A stretch of 64,000 nt of DNA. Source: Promineifilum sp. (lineage in GTDB: Bacteria > Chloroflexota > Anaerolineae > Promineifilales > Promineifilaceae). Positions 49,747 to 58,599 of the stretch are shown piece by piece (the first letter of the stretch is position 1; each line of letters begins with the position of its first letter). The position numbers were made by a program, and so were the translations under genes. Under the pieces are notes generated by a model. It was not told the origin of the DNA, did not search any database, and saw only the letters and a list, made by a program, of their open reading frames with translations. Location of the stretch: contig JACKBY010000010.1 of NCBI GenBank assembly GCA_020634335.1, positions 1 to 64,000 of the forward strand, in the 5' to 3' direction.

Positions 49747-52011
49747 ATGTCTACACATATGGCCAAACGCGAACTCGTGGTTGCCCACGCCGAGCAACTC
49801 GTTGCTCTTACCAGTGACTATCTTGATACGTCCGATCGCCTCCAGATCATGGAAGCGCTCGAATTCGCTCGCCAGGAGCACGGCGATCAACGCCGCAGAA
49901 CCGGCGAGCTTTTTTTCACCCACCCCCTGACGGTCGCCACCTATCTGGCCGCCTACCGGCTGGACGCGGCGGCCATCTCCGCCGCCCTGCTCCACGACAT
50001 CGCCGAGGACATCGGCATCTCCATCGATCAGATTAGCGAACGGTTTGGGCCGGAGGTCGGCCGGCTGGTCGACGGCGTCACCAAGCTCAAGGAAGTGACC
50101 CGTGGTGTAGCCAAAGAGAGGGAGACGCTTACGACCGACGAATTGCAGCAAGCGACGCTGCAAAAATTGCTCCAGGCCATGACTGCCGACGTGCGCACGG
50201 TCATCATCAAGCTCTTCGACAGATTGCACAACATGCGTACCATCCACGGCATGTTGCCCCACCGCCAGCGGGCCAAAGCCGAAGAGACGCTGGCCGTCTA
50301 CGCCCCGCTGGCCTACCGCCTGGGCATGTGGGAAGTCAAGAGCGAACTGGAAAGCCTTTCTCTGCAAGTCTTGCAACCCCACGTCTACGAATCGATTCGC
50401 GCCGAATTGGAACGTCTGGCGCGGGCCCAGGCGCCTCTCTTCGAGGTCGTCCGCGAGCAGATCGACGACTATCTTACCCAAAATGGATTGCCGGTGGCCG
50501 GCATTAAAATGTCGCCGGAAAACATCTACACCGTCTACAAAGACCTCGAAAAACAGGCCAGCGGCTACCGGGACGTAGACCGGATGCTGCGCGTCACGAT
50601 TCTGTTGGAAGACAGCATCGACTGTTATACCGCTCTGGGCCATTTACATTATCTATGGTCGGTCGTCCCCCATCGCTTCGATGACTACATCTCCGTCCGG
50701 CGCGAGAACCTCTACCAGTCCCTTCATACGACGCTGGTTCACTCCAGTGGGCAACCGCTCAAGGTTCGCCTGCGCACCGTTGACATGGATCGCATCGCCC
50801 AGATCGGCGTGCTGGCAAAATGGTATTATGCCGGCACGCCCTTGTGGTCGGCGGGCCTGGCCGAGCGCGTCCAGCAGTTCTTCGCCAACATCTCGCAGAG
50901 CATCGGTGCCGAGCCGCAAAACCCGGTCGAGGGCGCGCGGCGGGTCGTTGCGGACGTATTAAGCGAGCAGATCCGCGTCTATTCCAAAGACGGCGACCCC
51001 TTTGAATTGCCCCAGGGCAGCACGCCGCTCGACTTCGCCTATAAGGTTCATACCGCTCTGGGCAATCAGTGCAGCGATGCCCTGGTCAACGATTTGCCGT
51101 TCCCGCTCAACAAGCCGCTGAAAAACGGCGATCAGGTGCGCATCATCAAGAACGTGCGTGTCCAGCCGCGGCGGGCCTGGCTGGATGAAGACCTGGGCTA
51201 TATCACCACCAACACCGCCCGCTCCTACGCGCGGCGCTGGTTCCGCAAGCTGTCGACCCCTCAGGCCATCCGGCAGGGCCGCGACATTCTGCTCCACGAA
51301 CTGGAGATGTTGGGGCTGCTACAACTGTCTCACGAAGACGTCGCGAAATTGTTCGACTATGAGACCGCGCAGGAACTCTATTACGGCCTGGGCCGCGCCG
51401 AACTACTGCCCACGGTCCTGTCGACGCGCATTATGTCAAACCGATGGGACGACGGCCCTTCGCTGTCGAAGGGCAATGTCGTGGTCGCGGCCGATGGCTC
51501 AACCTACATCATAACCGACGCCAACCATAGCCGGCTACACCTGTGCGGCACCTGCGACCCGCGGCCGCGTGACCCCATCGTCGGCTATCTGCGCCGCGAC
51601 GGCGTCCTCACTGTCCACCGGAACGGCTGTCGCATCCTGAACCCCGATCTCGGCCGGGCGAAGCTCAACTCTCGTTTGCTCAAGCTGGGCTGGGGCGAAG
51701 CCGACAAGCGCATGGCGCGCATCGTCCCCATCCACGTCGATGTCTACGACCGTCCCCACCTGCTCCACGAGATGACGCAGCTCATGGATGAGAAGGACAT
51801 CAACATCCGCAATATCTGCACCTTCCGCCAAAACGTAGAAAGCAAACTCTATATCGAGTTGGAATTGGAAGTGACCAGCCCGCGACAGATGGTGCGCATC
51901 CTGCACCAGATCGAGTCGCTGGTCAACGTTCGGGCCGTCCGCTGTGTGCCGGCCGGATTCGATGCCCAGCCTCGTCCAAATGGCTCGTCGCCCTATTATT
52001 GGCCGGAATAG
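49747..52011 (+). CDS. RelA/SpoT homologue, probably hydrolase-only
   Basis: 754 residues (or 750 from ATG 49759). The HD hydrolase domain is intact: THPLTVA, LLHDIAED (H83, D84, E87, D88) and IKLFDRLHNMRT (D158). TGS domain (IRVYSKDGDPFELPQGSTPLDFAYKVH) and C-terminal ACT domain (VDVYDRPHLLHEMTQLM) are present. The synthetase domain is degenerate. The usual GR-K-IYSI motif is AGIKMSPENIYTVYKDL, and the acidic EVQIRT motif is PLKVRLRT with Glu replaced by Lys (K339). PKxNGYQSLHT is VRRENLYQSLHT. It likely degrades (p)ppGpp and makes little or none. A TATAAT near 49670 is a possible promoter. Confidence 0.9.
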   Translation: MSTHMAKRELVVAHAEQLVALTSDYLDTSDRLQIMEALEFARQEHGDQRRRTGELFFTHPLTVATYLAAYRLDAAAISAALLHDIAEDIGISIDQISERFGPEVGRLVDGVTKLKEVTRGVAKERETLTTDELQQATLQKLLQAMTADVRTVIIKLFDRLHNMRTIHGMLPHRQRAKAEETLAVYAPLAYRLGMWEVKSELESLSLQVLQPHVYESIRAELERLARAQAPLFEVVREQIDDYLTQNGLPVAGIKMSPENIYTVYKDLEKQASGYRDVDRMLRVTILLEDSIDCYTALGHLHYLWSVVPHRFDDYISVRRENLYQSLHTTLVHSSGQPLKVRLRTVDMDRIAQIGVLAKWYYAGTPLWSAGLAERVQQFFANISQSIGAEPQNPVEGARRVVADVLSEQIRVYSKDGDPFELPQGSTPLDFAYKVHTALGNQCSDALVNDLPFPLNKPLKNGDQVRIIKNVRVQPRRAWLDEDLGYITTNTARSYARRWFRKLSTPQAIRQGRDILLHELEMLGLLQLSHEDVAKLFDYETAQELYYGLGRAELLPTVLSTRIMSNRWDDGPSLSKGNVVVAADGSTYIITDANHSRLHLCGTCDPRPRDPIVGYLRRDGVLTVHRNGCRILNPDLGRAKLNSRLLKLGWGEADKRMARIVPIHVDVYDRPHLLHEMTQLMDEKDINIRNICTFRQNVESKLYIELELEVTSPRQMVRILHQIESLVNVRAVRCVPAGFDAQPRPNGSSPYYWPE

Positions 52012-52277
52012 CGCCCCACCCCCACAAGACCGCCGCCATTCGGGCGGCAGCCCGACCCGTTGATTTTCCTGTTTCCCGACCCAATTTCAGCCTGATAGTG
52101 TGATAATCTCCTGAGAGAAACCGGCCCAGGATTACTCAATCGCCGCCGCGCATTGACACCGACCCGCCTGTCCTTATAATTTTAGACAGGTTTCAATACC
52201 GGGACAGGCCCGGTCAATCCCGAAGATTTTCCAAAATTGAAAGGAAATACACTACCTTAGCTGAAGGAGATAATGCT
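52012..52277. other. promoter region, no gene
   Basis: Contains a GC hairpin (GCCGCC-ATTC-GGGCGGC, about 52029-52048) just after the Rel gene and the strong promoter at 52153-52180. Nothing else seen. Confidence 0.5.
52153..52180 (+). promoter_or_regulatory. strong sigma70-type promoter of the CBM48 gene
   Basis: TTGACA at 52153-52158 and TATAAT at 52175-52180 with a 16-base spacer. A leader of about 90 bases ends in an AAGGAG ribosome site. Confidence 0.85.
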
Positions 52278-52571
52278 ATGTTGAAGAAAAAGTACGTGAA
52301 GACGAAGGACGAGTACGAAGTGACCTTCGAGCTGCCGGCAGACGCCAAAGAGGTGACGCTGGTGTGCGATGCCAACGGCTGGGAGCCGGTGAACATGAAG
52401 AAGAGCAAGGGCGTATTCGCGGCCAAGATGCGTCTGCCGGCCAACGGCAGCTACCAGTATCGCTACCTGGTCAACAACTCCGAGTGGGTTAATGACGAGG
52501 CGGCCGACAAATACGTGGCCAACGAGCACGGCACGACCAACAGCGTGGTCGAGACCTACAACGCCAACTAA
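52278..52571 (+). CDS. stand-alone CBM48/isoamylase-N glycogen-binding-fold protein
   Basis: 97 residues. The whole protein is one early-set beta domain: YEVTFELPADAKEVTLVCDANGWEPVNMKK, FAAKMRLPANGSYQYRYLVNNSEWVNDEAAD. These are the carbohydrate-binding Trp/Lys and GxYxYR features of AMPK-beta-type CBM48. No catalytic partner is fused. Start supported by AAGGAG 9 bases upstream, with strong promoter and terminator, suggesting abundant expression. Codon use is narrow and gene-like of a highly expressed protein. Confidence 0.9.
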   Translation: MLKKKYVKTKDEYEVTFELPADAKEVTLVCDANGWEPVNMKKSKGVFAAKMRLPANGSYQYRYLVNNSEWVNDEAADKYVANEHGTTNSVVETYNAN

Positions 52572-52637
52572 GCGCACCCATCATCCGCCAATCCCCATTT
52601 CAAAGATTCTCACGAATCCCCGAAATCCGTAGTTTGT

Positions 52638-52668
52638 ACGGCCTGCTTCTGGCAGGCCGTTTTTTTTG
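52638..52668 (+). terminator. strong rho-independent terminator
   Basis: ACGGCCTGC-TTCTG-GCAGGCCGT followed by eight T residues. Confidence 0.95.
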
Positions 52669-52685
52669 CTCATTGACCCGCCCCT

Positions 52686-52740
52686 GTAGCGCCGGTTTCT
52701 TAACCGGCAACCCGGCCGCCGTTTAAGAAACCGGCGCTAC
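52686..52740. repeat. palindromic repeat, GTAGCGCCGG family, copy 4
   Basis: Compact copy: GTAGCGCCGGTTTCTTAACC, GGC-rich centre, then GTTTAAGAAACCGGCGCTAC. The two arms match over about 20 bases. Confidence 0.92.
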
Positions 52741-52749
52741 AAGGTATGA

Positions 52750-52755
52750 TATAAT
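52750..52755 (+). promoter_or_regulatory. -10 element very close to the Crp/Fnr start
   Basis: TATAAT ends 5 bases before the ATG at 52761. Transcription would begin at or next to the start codon, giving a leaderless mRNA. No clear -35; the upstream DNA is the palindromic repeat. Confidence 0.6.
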
Positions 52756-52760
52756 TCCCC

Positions 52761-53444
52761 ATGCCCTCACGCCCGACAACCGAGCAAATTACCCGGCGGC
52801 TGCGGGCCGTCCCCCTCTTCCAGTCGCTGGATGACGCCGCAATGACCCAATTGGCGGCCGAAACACAATGGCGCCAATATCAAGCGGGTGAGGTCATCGT
52901 CCTCGAGGGCGAAGCCCAGTCCGGCCTTTACTTTCTGGCCCACGGCTACGCCAAGGCCGTCAAGTATTCCGCCGCGGGACGCGAGCAGACGTTGCGTGTT
53001 CTGGAGGCGGGGGAAACCTTCAACGAACTCAGCGTCTTCACGCACCGGCCCAACCCGGCCACGGCCATCGCGCTGGAAACATCCGGCGTGTGGCTTATCC
53101 CGCGCTCGACCCTGACCCGCCTCATGAGAGAGCGGCCCGAATTCGCTCAGGACGTTATCGAACAACTGGCCGAGCGCATGCTGTCCCTCGTCTCGCTCGT
53201 CGCCGACTTGTCGATGCGGCCGGTGACGGGACGGCTGGCGCGGCTGCTGCTGGACAACGCCGGCGATGACATCGTGTGGCGGCCGCGGTGGTTCACGCAA
53301 GCCGAACTGGCCGCGCGGCTCGGCACCGTGCCCGACGTCGTCCAGCGCTCGCTGCGCGGTATGGAGAGCGACGGATTAATCGCCGTCGACCGGCAGCAAA
53401 TTCGTATTCTCGACCGCCCCGCCCTCGAAGCGCTCGCCGCCTGA
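52761..53444 (+). CDS. Crp/Fnr-family transcription regulator
   Basis: 227 residues. The N-terminal cyclic-nucleotide-binding-type barrel (FQSLDDAAMTQLAAETQWRQYQAGEVIVLEGEAQSGLYFLAHGYAKAV) is followed by the long helix and the winged helix RWFTQAELAARLGTVPDVVQRSLRGMESDGLIAV. There are no cysteines at all, so it is not an Fe-S Fnr. A Dnr/NnrR- or Crp-type sensor of NO/CO or a small molecule fits. It precedes a cupin and a membrane protein that resembles an oxidase subunit. Confidence 0.93.
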   Translation: MPSRPTTEQITRRLRAVPLFQSLDDAAMTQLAAETQWRQYQAGEVIVLEGEAQSGLYFLAHGYAKAVKYSAAGREQTLRVLEAGETFNELSVFTHRPNPATAIALETSGVWLIPRSTLTRLMRERPEFAQDVIEQLAERMLSLVSLVADLSMRPVTGRLARLLLDNAGDDIVWRPRWFTQAELAARLGTVPDVVQRSLRGMESDGLIAVDRQQIRILDRPALEALAA

Positions 53445-53566
53445 CCCCCGCCAAACCCGACTAAAGTCGGCGACCCCCGTCCGATTCCGGAGTATCCTGC
53501 AGGTCGAATACCCAATATATCGCTCATCGCGGTCGCTTACCCCTTGAGCCACAGGAATAATTCCGC

Positions 53567-53878
53567 ATGTCAGAAGTAAAATATTTACCCGATTGGCAAG
53601 AGCAGATCACCTACGGCGAGACCGGCCCGCAACCCAGTGTCCTGATGGTCGATGACAAGATCAAGGTTCTCATGGCCGGCCTTCAACCGGGCCAACGAAT
53701 CCCCGAACATCCGGAGGCGGCGTCCGTTTATTATTTTTTGACGGGTAGTGGCTGGATGATTGTCAACGGCGAGAGACTGCGCGTGACGGCCGGGACGACC
53801 ATCATCATGCCCGCCGGCACGGCTCGCGGCCTGGAAGCGGAAACGCAAATCGCCTTCCTGGCGACCAGAATCGCGTAA
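53567..53878 (+). CDS. small cupin-domain protein
   Basis: 103 residues with one cupin domain: GLQPGQRIPEHPEAASVYYFLTGSGWMIVNGERLRVTAGTTIIMPAGTARGLE. Conserved histidine in IPEHPE and Gly-rich turns are present; only some of the usual metal ligands are visible. Function unknown; probably a metal- or ligand-binding partner of the Crp/Fnr circuit. Confidence 0.85.
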   Translation: MSEVKYLPDWQEQITYGETGPQPSVLMVDDKIKVLMAGLQPGQRIPEHPEAASVYYFLTGSGWMIVNGERLRVTAGTTIIMPAGTARGLEAETQIAFLATRIA

Positions 53879-53952
53879 CCGACTTTTTATCATAGCTACT
53901 AGCGGCCAGTAGCAACAGCGACGATCTCTATCACTTTACGGGAGACATCCGC

Positions 53953-55185
53953 ATGAATCTGTACTATCTCATGACCACGCTGTTTGTCGGCGCGGCCGTC
54001 CTGACGGCAGCCGACGCCTCGCTGACGAGCCTGAACCTGCTGCCATGGTTCACTGGCTTACGCTGGCTGCGCATCCATCTGATCACGCTGGGCGCGATGA
54101 CTGAAGTGATCTTCGGCACGCTACCCCAACTCGTCGCCATCCGCTATGGCCGGCCGCGCCCGGCCTTCCGCTGGGATATCTGGCTCACCCTCAACATCGG
54201 CATCCTGCTGCTGCTGGTCGGCATCCCCATCATGAATGAGGCGCTGATCTATGCCGGGGGAACACTCGTGTTCATCGCCGCCGGCCTGTTGATCGCCCAA
54301 TTATGGGGCATGCGACCGGCCCACGGCAGCAACGCCTCGACGGCCGAACACACGGGCCGCCCCTTCTACATCGTCGGACTGAGTTTCTTTCTTCTGGGCA
54401 TCCTCATCGGCGTCGGCTTGTGGTTCAATTGGGCCGGATGGCTACGTATTAGCGTCCCGCTGGAAGCCCACATCCATACCAATAGTTGGGGGTTGATGTC
54501 GCTGGTGTTCGCGGGGCTGCTCATTGATACCTACCCATCGTGGGCTGGACGGCCGCTGGCCTGGCCGCGCTCTATCAGGCCGATCTTGTGGCTGATGAGC
54601 TTTGGCGCACTGGGGTTGGTGCTGGGGCCGTGGCTCAACTCCCGCTGGTTTCTTGTGCCCGGACTCCTTCTGCACCAGACGGCCACATTCTGGCTGTTGC
54701 TGAACGTCGTCAAGCCCTTGGTGGGCGACCGGCGAATGTTCGCCAAGCCGGGCGTCTGGCACGTGCTCACTTCCTATCTGTGGATTTCGGCTCCGGTGAT
54801 GGTGGCCCCTTTGATTCTCCTGAGTGTTCGCGGCATCCCCGGCCCCACCATCGAAGCCAACGCGCCGCAGGCGCTCATCTACGGCTGGGTCTTCCAGTTT
54901 GGTTTTGCCATGTTTCCTTTCCTGTTCCGGCGAGCCTTCTTGCCAGACGAGCCGGCGCGGTTGGGAGGCAACTGGTTTAGCCTGGCCGCGGTCAATCTGG
55001 GGGGCATCTTCCTGTGGGTCAGCATCTTCATCGAACCGCTGGGGCCGACACTCCACGCCATCGCCTACGGGCTGTGGACCGCGGCGATCATCCCCATCGC
55101 TATCGAACTGTGGCAAATCGCCCGGCGGGGGTTGACGCGCCTTGATACGCTAAGCGAGCGCGCGGCCGAGGTACCGGCCGATTGA
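53953..55185 (+). CDS. polytopic membrane protein resembling heme-copper oxidase subunit I / NnrS
   Basis: 410 residues, about eleven or twelve membrane spans. LRWLRIHLITLGAMTEVIFGTLPQL and PLEAHIHTNSWGLMSLVFAGLLIDTYP carry conserved histidines in the H-x-x-x-x-G style of the oxidase/NO-reductase superfamily or NnrS-type proteins. LLLHQTATFWLLLNV and EPLGPTLHAIAYGLWTA hold further His. The copper-site triad of true oxidases is not obvious. A role in NO or oxygen metabolism is inferred from this and the adjacent Crp/Fnr gene. Confidence 0.7.
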   Translation: MNLYYLMTTLFVGAAVLTAADASLTSLNLLPWFTGLRWLRIHLITLGAMTEVIFGTLPQLVAIRYGRPRPAFRWDIWLTLNIGILLLLVGIPIMNEALIYAGGTLVFIAAGLLIAQLWGMRPAHGSNASTAEHTGRPFYIVGLSFFLLGILIGVGLWFNWAGWLRISVPLEAHIHTNSWGLMSLVFAGLLIDTYPSWAGRPLAWPRSIRPILWLMSFGALGLVLGPWLNSRWFLVPGLLLHQTATFWLLLNVVKPLVGDRRMFAKPGVWHVLTSYLWISAPVMVAPLILLSVRGIPGPTIEANAPQALIYGWVFQFGFAMFPFLFRRAFLPDEPARLGGNWFSLAAVNLGGIFLWVSIFIEPLGPTLHAIAYGLWTAAIIPIAIELWQIARRGLTRLDTLSERAAEVPAD

Positions 55186-55213
55186 TCGGAGTTGGGGAAA
55201 TTCGTGCCGAACG

Positions 55214-55594
55214 TTACCAAATGGTGCGGGTATAAAACTCAGCAATGGTGCGGTCGGATGTAACGAGGGGACAATCATGATGCATCGCGGTCGCGACGAT
55301 AACTCTATCGGCCGGATCGCGATGCTGCCAATCCAGCCCGACACTGGCCAACCAGGTAGCAACATCGACCGGCTCGATATCCAATCTATCGAGCCGGCTT
55401 AACCCAGCAACGTACTCTTCAATAGGTGGCTTAATCACGAGCTTGGCCCGCCTGACCTTTAGGGCGACTTCCCAAACTGAAATTGAACTGATCACCAGGC
55501 GCTCAGCCCTATCAAGCTCTCGCCGGGCTGCCCGTGAAAGTTTAAGCGGGTCGAGCGTCCAAAAGAGCAAAGCCGCGGTGTCCAGCACGATCAT
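55214..55594 (-). CDS. vapC: PIN-domain toxin (VapC-type)
   Basis: 126 residues. MIVLDTAALLFW gives the first Asp. ERLVISSISVWEVALKV gives the conserved Ser/Glu. DWQHRDPADRVIVATAMHHDCPLVTSDRTIAEF gives the later Asp residues and matches VapC RNases that cleave tRNA or rRNA. It follows the antitoxin gene without a gap, the normal order. Confidence 0.93.
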   Translation of the reverse strand: MIVLDTAALLFWTLDPLKLSRAARRELDRAERLVISSISVWEVALKVRRAKLVIKPPIEEYVAGLSRLDRLDIEPVDVATWLASVGLDWQHRDPADRVIVATAMHHDCPLVTSDRTIAEFYTRTIW

Positions 55595-55831
55595 TTACGC
55601 TTCATCCCACTCATCTATAGTAGGCGTATTCATATCTTCGTGATAGACAACCTGACCGTAATACCGGCCAAAAACCTCGTCCACAGTCGCTTTTTCCCGG
55701 ATAGGGGTGATCTTTAATACCGGCTTGCCATGATCGGTGACGATCAATTCCTGCCCACTGGCCTCGATCTCGCGAAAAATCTCCAGCATATGCGCCTTGA
55801 GCTTGCTCTTCGATATAGTGACTATGGTCAT
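55595..55831 (-). CDS. Phd/YefM-type antitoxin
   Basis: 78 residues from ATG 55829-55831 (MTIVTISKSKLKAHM); an ATG at 55843 adds four residues. SKLKAHMLEIFREIEASGQELIVTDHGKPVLKITPI is the classic Phd/YefM DNA-binding domain. The acidic tail GQVVYHEDMNTPTIDEWDEA probably wraps the toxin. An inverted repeat overlaps the start region. Confidence 0.93.
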   Translation of the reverse strand: MTIVTISKSKLKAHMLEIFREIEASGQELIVTDHGKPVLKITPIREKATVDEVFGRYYGQVVYHEDMNTPTIDEWDEA

Positions 55832-55842
55832 GTCCATAGTCA
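55819..55842. promoter_or_regulatory. inverted repeat, likely antitoxin operator
   Basis: TGACTATGG (55819-55827) and CCATAGTCA (55834-55842) with a 6-base centre, overlapping the antitoxin start codons, as expected for autoregulated Phd/YefM pairs. Confidence 0.7.
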
Positions 55843-55872
55843 TATTTTAATCGCCGGTAGGCTCTCAGTCAA

Positions 55873-57123
55873 TCAAATCACCCTTTTATTTCTCAATTCA
55901 TCGATCGCATCGGCCGAATAGCCCAACTCGTCTCGCAGAATAACTTCCGTATGCTCCCCCAGTAGCGGCGGCGCGGCCCGCACCGTCGCCGGCGTCTCGC
56001 TCAGCTTGGCCACCGGCCCGACCAGCGGCAGCGGCCCGGCCGGATGATTCACCGTCTGCACCATGTCGCGGGCTGTCGCCTGTGGGTCACTGAGCGCCGT
56101 GGGCACGTCATTGATCGGTCCGGCCGGGATGCGAATCGCCGCCAGCGCCGTTAACCACTCGGCCGACGGCCGCGCCCGAAACACGTCGCCCAGCAACCCG
56201 ACCAGCTCCGACCGCGCCGCCACGCGCCCCGCATTGGTGGCATAGCGCGGCTCGGCCGCCAGGTCGGGCCGCCCGGCCAGCACGCAAAAGCGCCGCCATT
56301 GTGCATCGCTGCCGATGCCTACGGCGATGCGGCCGTCGGCCGTGGGGAAGGTCTCGTAAGGCACGATATTGGGATGCGCGTTGCCATAGCGCCCCGGAGA
56401 CTCACCGCTGACCAGATAGTTCGAGGCCACGTTCGCCAGCCAGCCGAGCTGGGCGTCGAACAGAGCCACATCGATCCACTGGCCGCGGCCGGTCTGCGCC
56501 CGGTGGTGCAGCGCGGCCAGGATGGCCGTCGTCGCAAACAGTCCGGCGCTGATGTCGACAATGGCGACGCCGACCTTGTGCGGCTGCCCATCGACCGGGC
56601 CGGTGATCGACATGACGCCGCCCTCGGCCTGGATCATGAAATCGTAGCCCGGCCGGTCGCGATAAGGGCCGGTCTGGCCGTAGCCGGTGATAGAGCAGTA
56701 GATGAGGCCGGGCTGGCCGGCGGCCAGCGTGGCGTAATCCAGCCCGAACGCCGCCGTCGCGCCGGGCATGAAGTTCTCCACGACGATATCGGCCGTGGCG
56801 ATCAGGTGGCGGGCAATGGCCTGCCCTTCGGTCGACTTCAGATCGAGCGTCAGGCTGCGCTTGTTGCGGTTGGCGGTCAGGTAATAGGCGCTCTCGCGCT
56901 GCTCCGACCCGCCAGGTGTTCCCTCATCTGCCAGGTCTTGCCCCGCTGGGTCTTCTTCGCCAAACCACGGCGGCCCCCACTGCCGCGTCGGGTCGCCGCT
57001 GTCCGGCTGTTCGATCTTGATCACGTCCGCGCCGTAGTCGGCCAGCAGCATCGTGCAATACGGCCCGGCCAGGACGCGGGAGAGATCGATGACACGGATA
57101 CCGGCCAATGCGCCCCTGTTCAT
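55873..57123 (-). CDS. CaiB/BaiF-family (class III) CoA-transferase
   Basis: 416 residues from ATG 57121-57123. ALAGIRVIDLSRVLAGPYCTMLLADYGADVIKIEQP is the family opening. LTANRNKRSLTLDLKS, YCSITGYGQTGPYRDRPGYDFMIQAEGG and the late PLLGEHTEVILRDELGY also match. These enzymes transfer CoA between acids, such as formyl, oxalyl, carnitine or succinyl donors. Substrate not deducible. No partner genes next to it. Confidence 0.93.
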   Translation of the reverse strand: MNRGALAGIRVIDLSRVLAGPYCTMLLADYGADVIKIEQPDSGDPTRQWGPPWFGEEDPAGQDLADEGTPGGSEQRESAYYLTANRNKRSLTLDLKSTEGQAIARHLIATADIVVENFMPGATAAFGLDYATLAAGQPGLIYCSITGYGQTGPYRDRPGYDFMIQAEGGVMSITGPVDGQPHKVGVAIVDISAGLFATTAILAALHHRAQTGRGQWIDVALFDAQLGWLANVASNYLVSGESPGRYGNAHPNIVPYETFPTADGRIAVGIGSDAQWRRFCVLAGRPDLAAEPRYATNAGRVAARSELVGLLGDVFRARPSAEWLTALAAIRIPAGPINDVPTALSDPQATARDMVQTVNHPAGPLPLVGPVAKLSETPATVRAAPPLLGEHTEVILRDELGYSADAIDELRNKRVI

Positions 57124-57255
57124 GGCTTCAAGCATACCCCCATCGGCCGCATGTCGAAAATGTCTACCTCGTACGGGCGGGATAACCGGCGATAGGGCTT
57201 CCCGATTCACCAAGCCGTCGTTCGCCGGTTGTCTCGCCCTCTGTAGTCGCCACGC

Positions 57256-58599
57256 CTAATGCTCCTCGCGCAGCACCCATGTTTTGGGCCGCGGGCCGAG
57301 CGAAGCCTGAAGCAGATCGTAATCAGGGTCGATCAGCAAACGGCTAGGACGCCCGTTCCAGCTCACGTAGGCCCGTGCCCGCACTTCCACGTCGCCGCCG
57401 TAATCGCGGCCCAGGAATTGGGCGAACTGGGCGATCATGTCCGGTTGGAAGCTCATCTGCTTCTCCTGCAAATCAGTCAGATAGTCGCGCGGAAAGACGA
57501 CGGATTCGCCGCCGGTCGTCTTGTCGCGCACGAAGAACATGACCTGGCCCGTCTTCTCGACGATCATGACGCGCCATGCCCAACGGCCGCCCTCTTCCGT
57601 CCAGTTGACGTCGCCCGGATAGAGCCAGTGGCGCAGCGGCAGCGCGATTTGCAGCGCCAGCAGGATCAGCAACGCCACCGGCAGCCAGGCAGCCGGCGGC
57701 CGCGGGAGTGAGATTTCGCTTCCGGCGCTTGCTTCCGGCAACCGCCAGTCAAAAAAGACCAACGTGCAGGCGATCATGATCCACGGAAACAGGCCGATGT
57801 GGAACAGCACCCCGGTCAGCGTATGAAAGACGATCACGGCTCCATACGCCGGCAGTTTCGTCCGCCGCCAGCTGAGCCAGAAAGGAATCGTCAGATCGAA
57901 AGCCGCCCCGGCCCAGCTCATGGCATAAGCCACCCAGGCATAATCGAAAAAACCGCCGATGAGCGGCGTAGTGGTGCGCGCGTGGAGCCAAATGCCCAGC
58001 GGTTGCGCCGCGAACAACCAGTCGTCATTGAGCTTCGCCAGCCCGGCGAAGAAGTAGACCAGCCCCACCTGCGCGCGCACGCCCCACACCATCCAGGCGG
58101 GAACAGTGGCCCGCGTCGGAGTCAGTCCCACACGATTGTCAAGCGCATACCGGCCGTTCAGCGGCAGGAAGATCAGCCACAGACTGAGGACGGAGATGAA
58201 ATAGTAGTGATTAAGATAAGTCGTCTGGTCAAGCAACTCGACGTAGGTGAACAAGAGAAAAAAGGTGACCATGCCCGCGCGATAGGCCAGTCCGGCGGCG
58301 ATGCACAGCCCCAACCCGGCCAGGGCGATGAATACCAGCCACATCCCCCCCTCCGGCAACGGCCGCACCCAGCCAAAGCCGTAATACGTAAAGTGGAAAC
58401 GCGGCGCAACGTAGAGGTCTCGGATCCAGCCCAGGGCCATGAAGCGCACCGCCCCGGCGCACATCAACAAGCCGAAGGCCACGCGCAAGACGATTAGCGG
58501 GCCGATGTCCACCGGCCGGCTGAGGGCGGTGCGCAGCGCCGCCGTCCGCCCTCCATCCGCTCGCGCCGCCCGCCGGCCGAGCGCGCTAATCCCCGTCAT
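57256..58599 (-). CDS. HTTM-domain membrane protein (vitamin K-dependent gamma-carboxylase-like)
   Basis: 447 residues with about eight membrane spans followed by a soluble domain of about 150 residues. LRVAFGLLMCAGAVRFM, TYVELLDQTTYLNHYYFISVLSLWLIFLPLN, MVWGVRAQVGLVYFFAGLAKLNDDWL and VFHTLTGVLFHIGLFPWIM are typical of HTTM proteins. The C-terminal part has DVEVRARAYVSWNGRPSRLLIDPDYDL. The neighbours are imelysin and di-heme genes, a grouping that suggests a shared metal-acquisition or periplasmic redox role. Activity as a carboxylase is not assured. Confidence 0.88.
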   Translation of the reverse strand: MTGISALGRRAARADGGRTAALRTALSRPVDIGPLIVLRVAFGLLMCAGAVRFMALGWIRDLYVAPRFHFTYYGFGWVRPLPEGGMWLVFIALAGLGLCIAAGLAYRAGMVTFFLLFTYVELLDQTTYLNHYYFISVLSLWLIFLPLNGRYALDNRVGLTPTRATVPAWMVWGVRAQVGLVYFFAGLAKLNDDWLFAAQPLGIWLHARTTTPLIGGFFDYAWVAYAMSWAGAAFDLTIPFWLSWRRTKLPAYGAVIVFHTLTGVLFHIGLFPWIMIACTLVFFDWRLPEASAGSEISLPRPPAAWLPVALLILLALQIALPLRHWLYPGDVNWTEEGGRWAWRVMIVEKTGQVMFFVRDKTTGGESVVFPRDYLTDLQEKQMSFQPDMIAQFAQFLGRDYGGDVEVRARAYVSWNGRPSRLLIDPDYDLLQASLGPRPKTWVLREEH

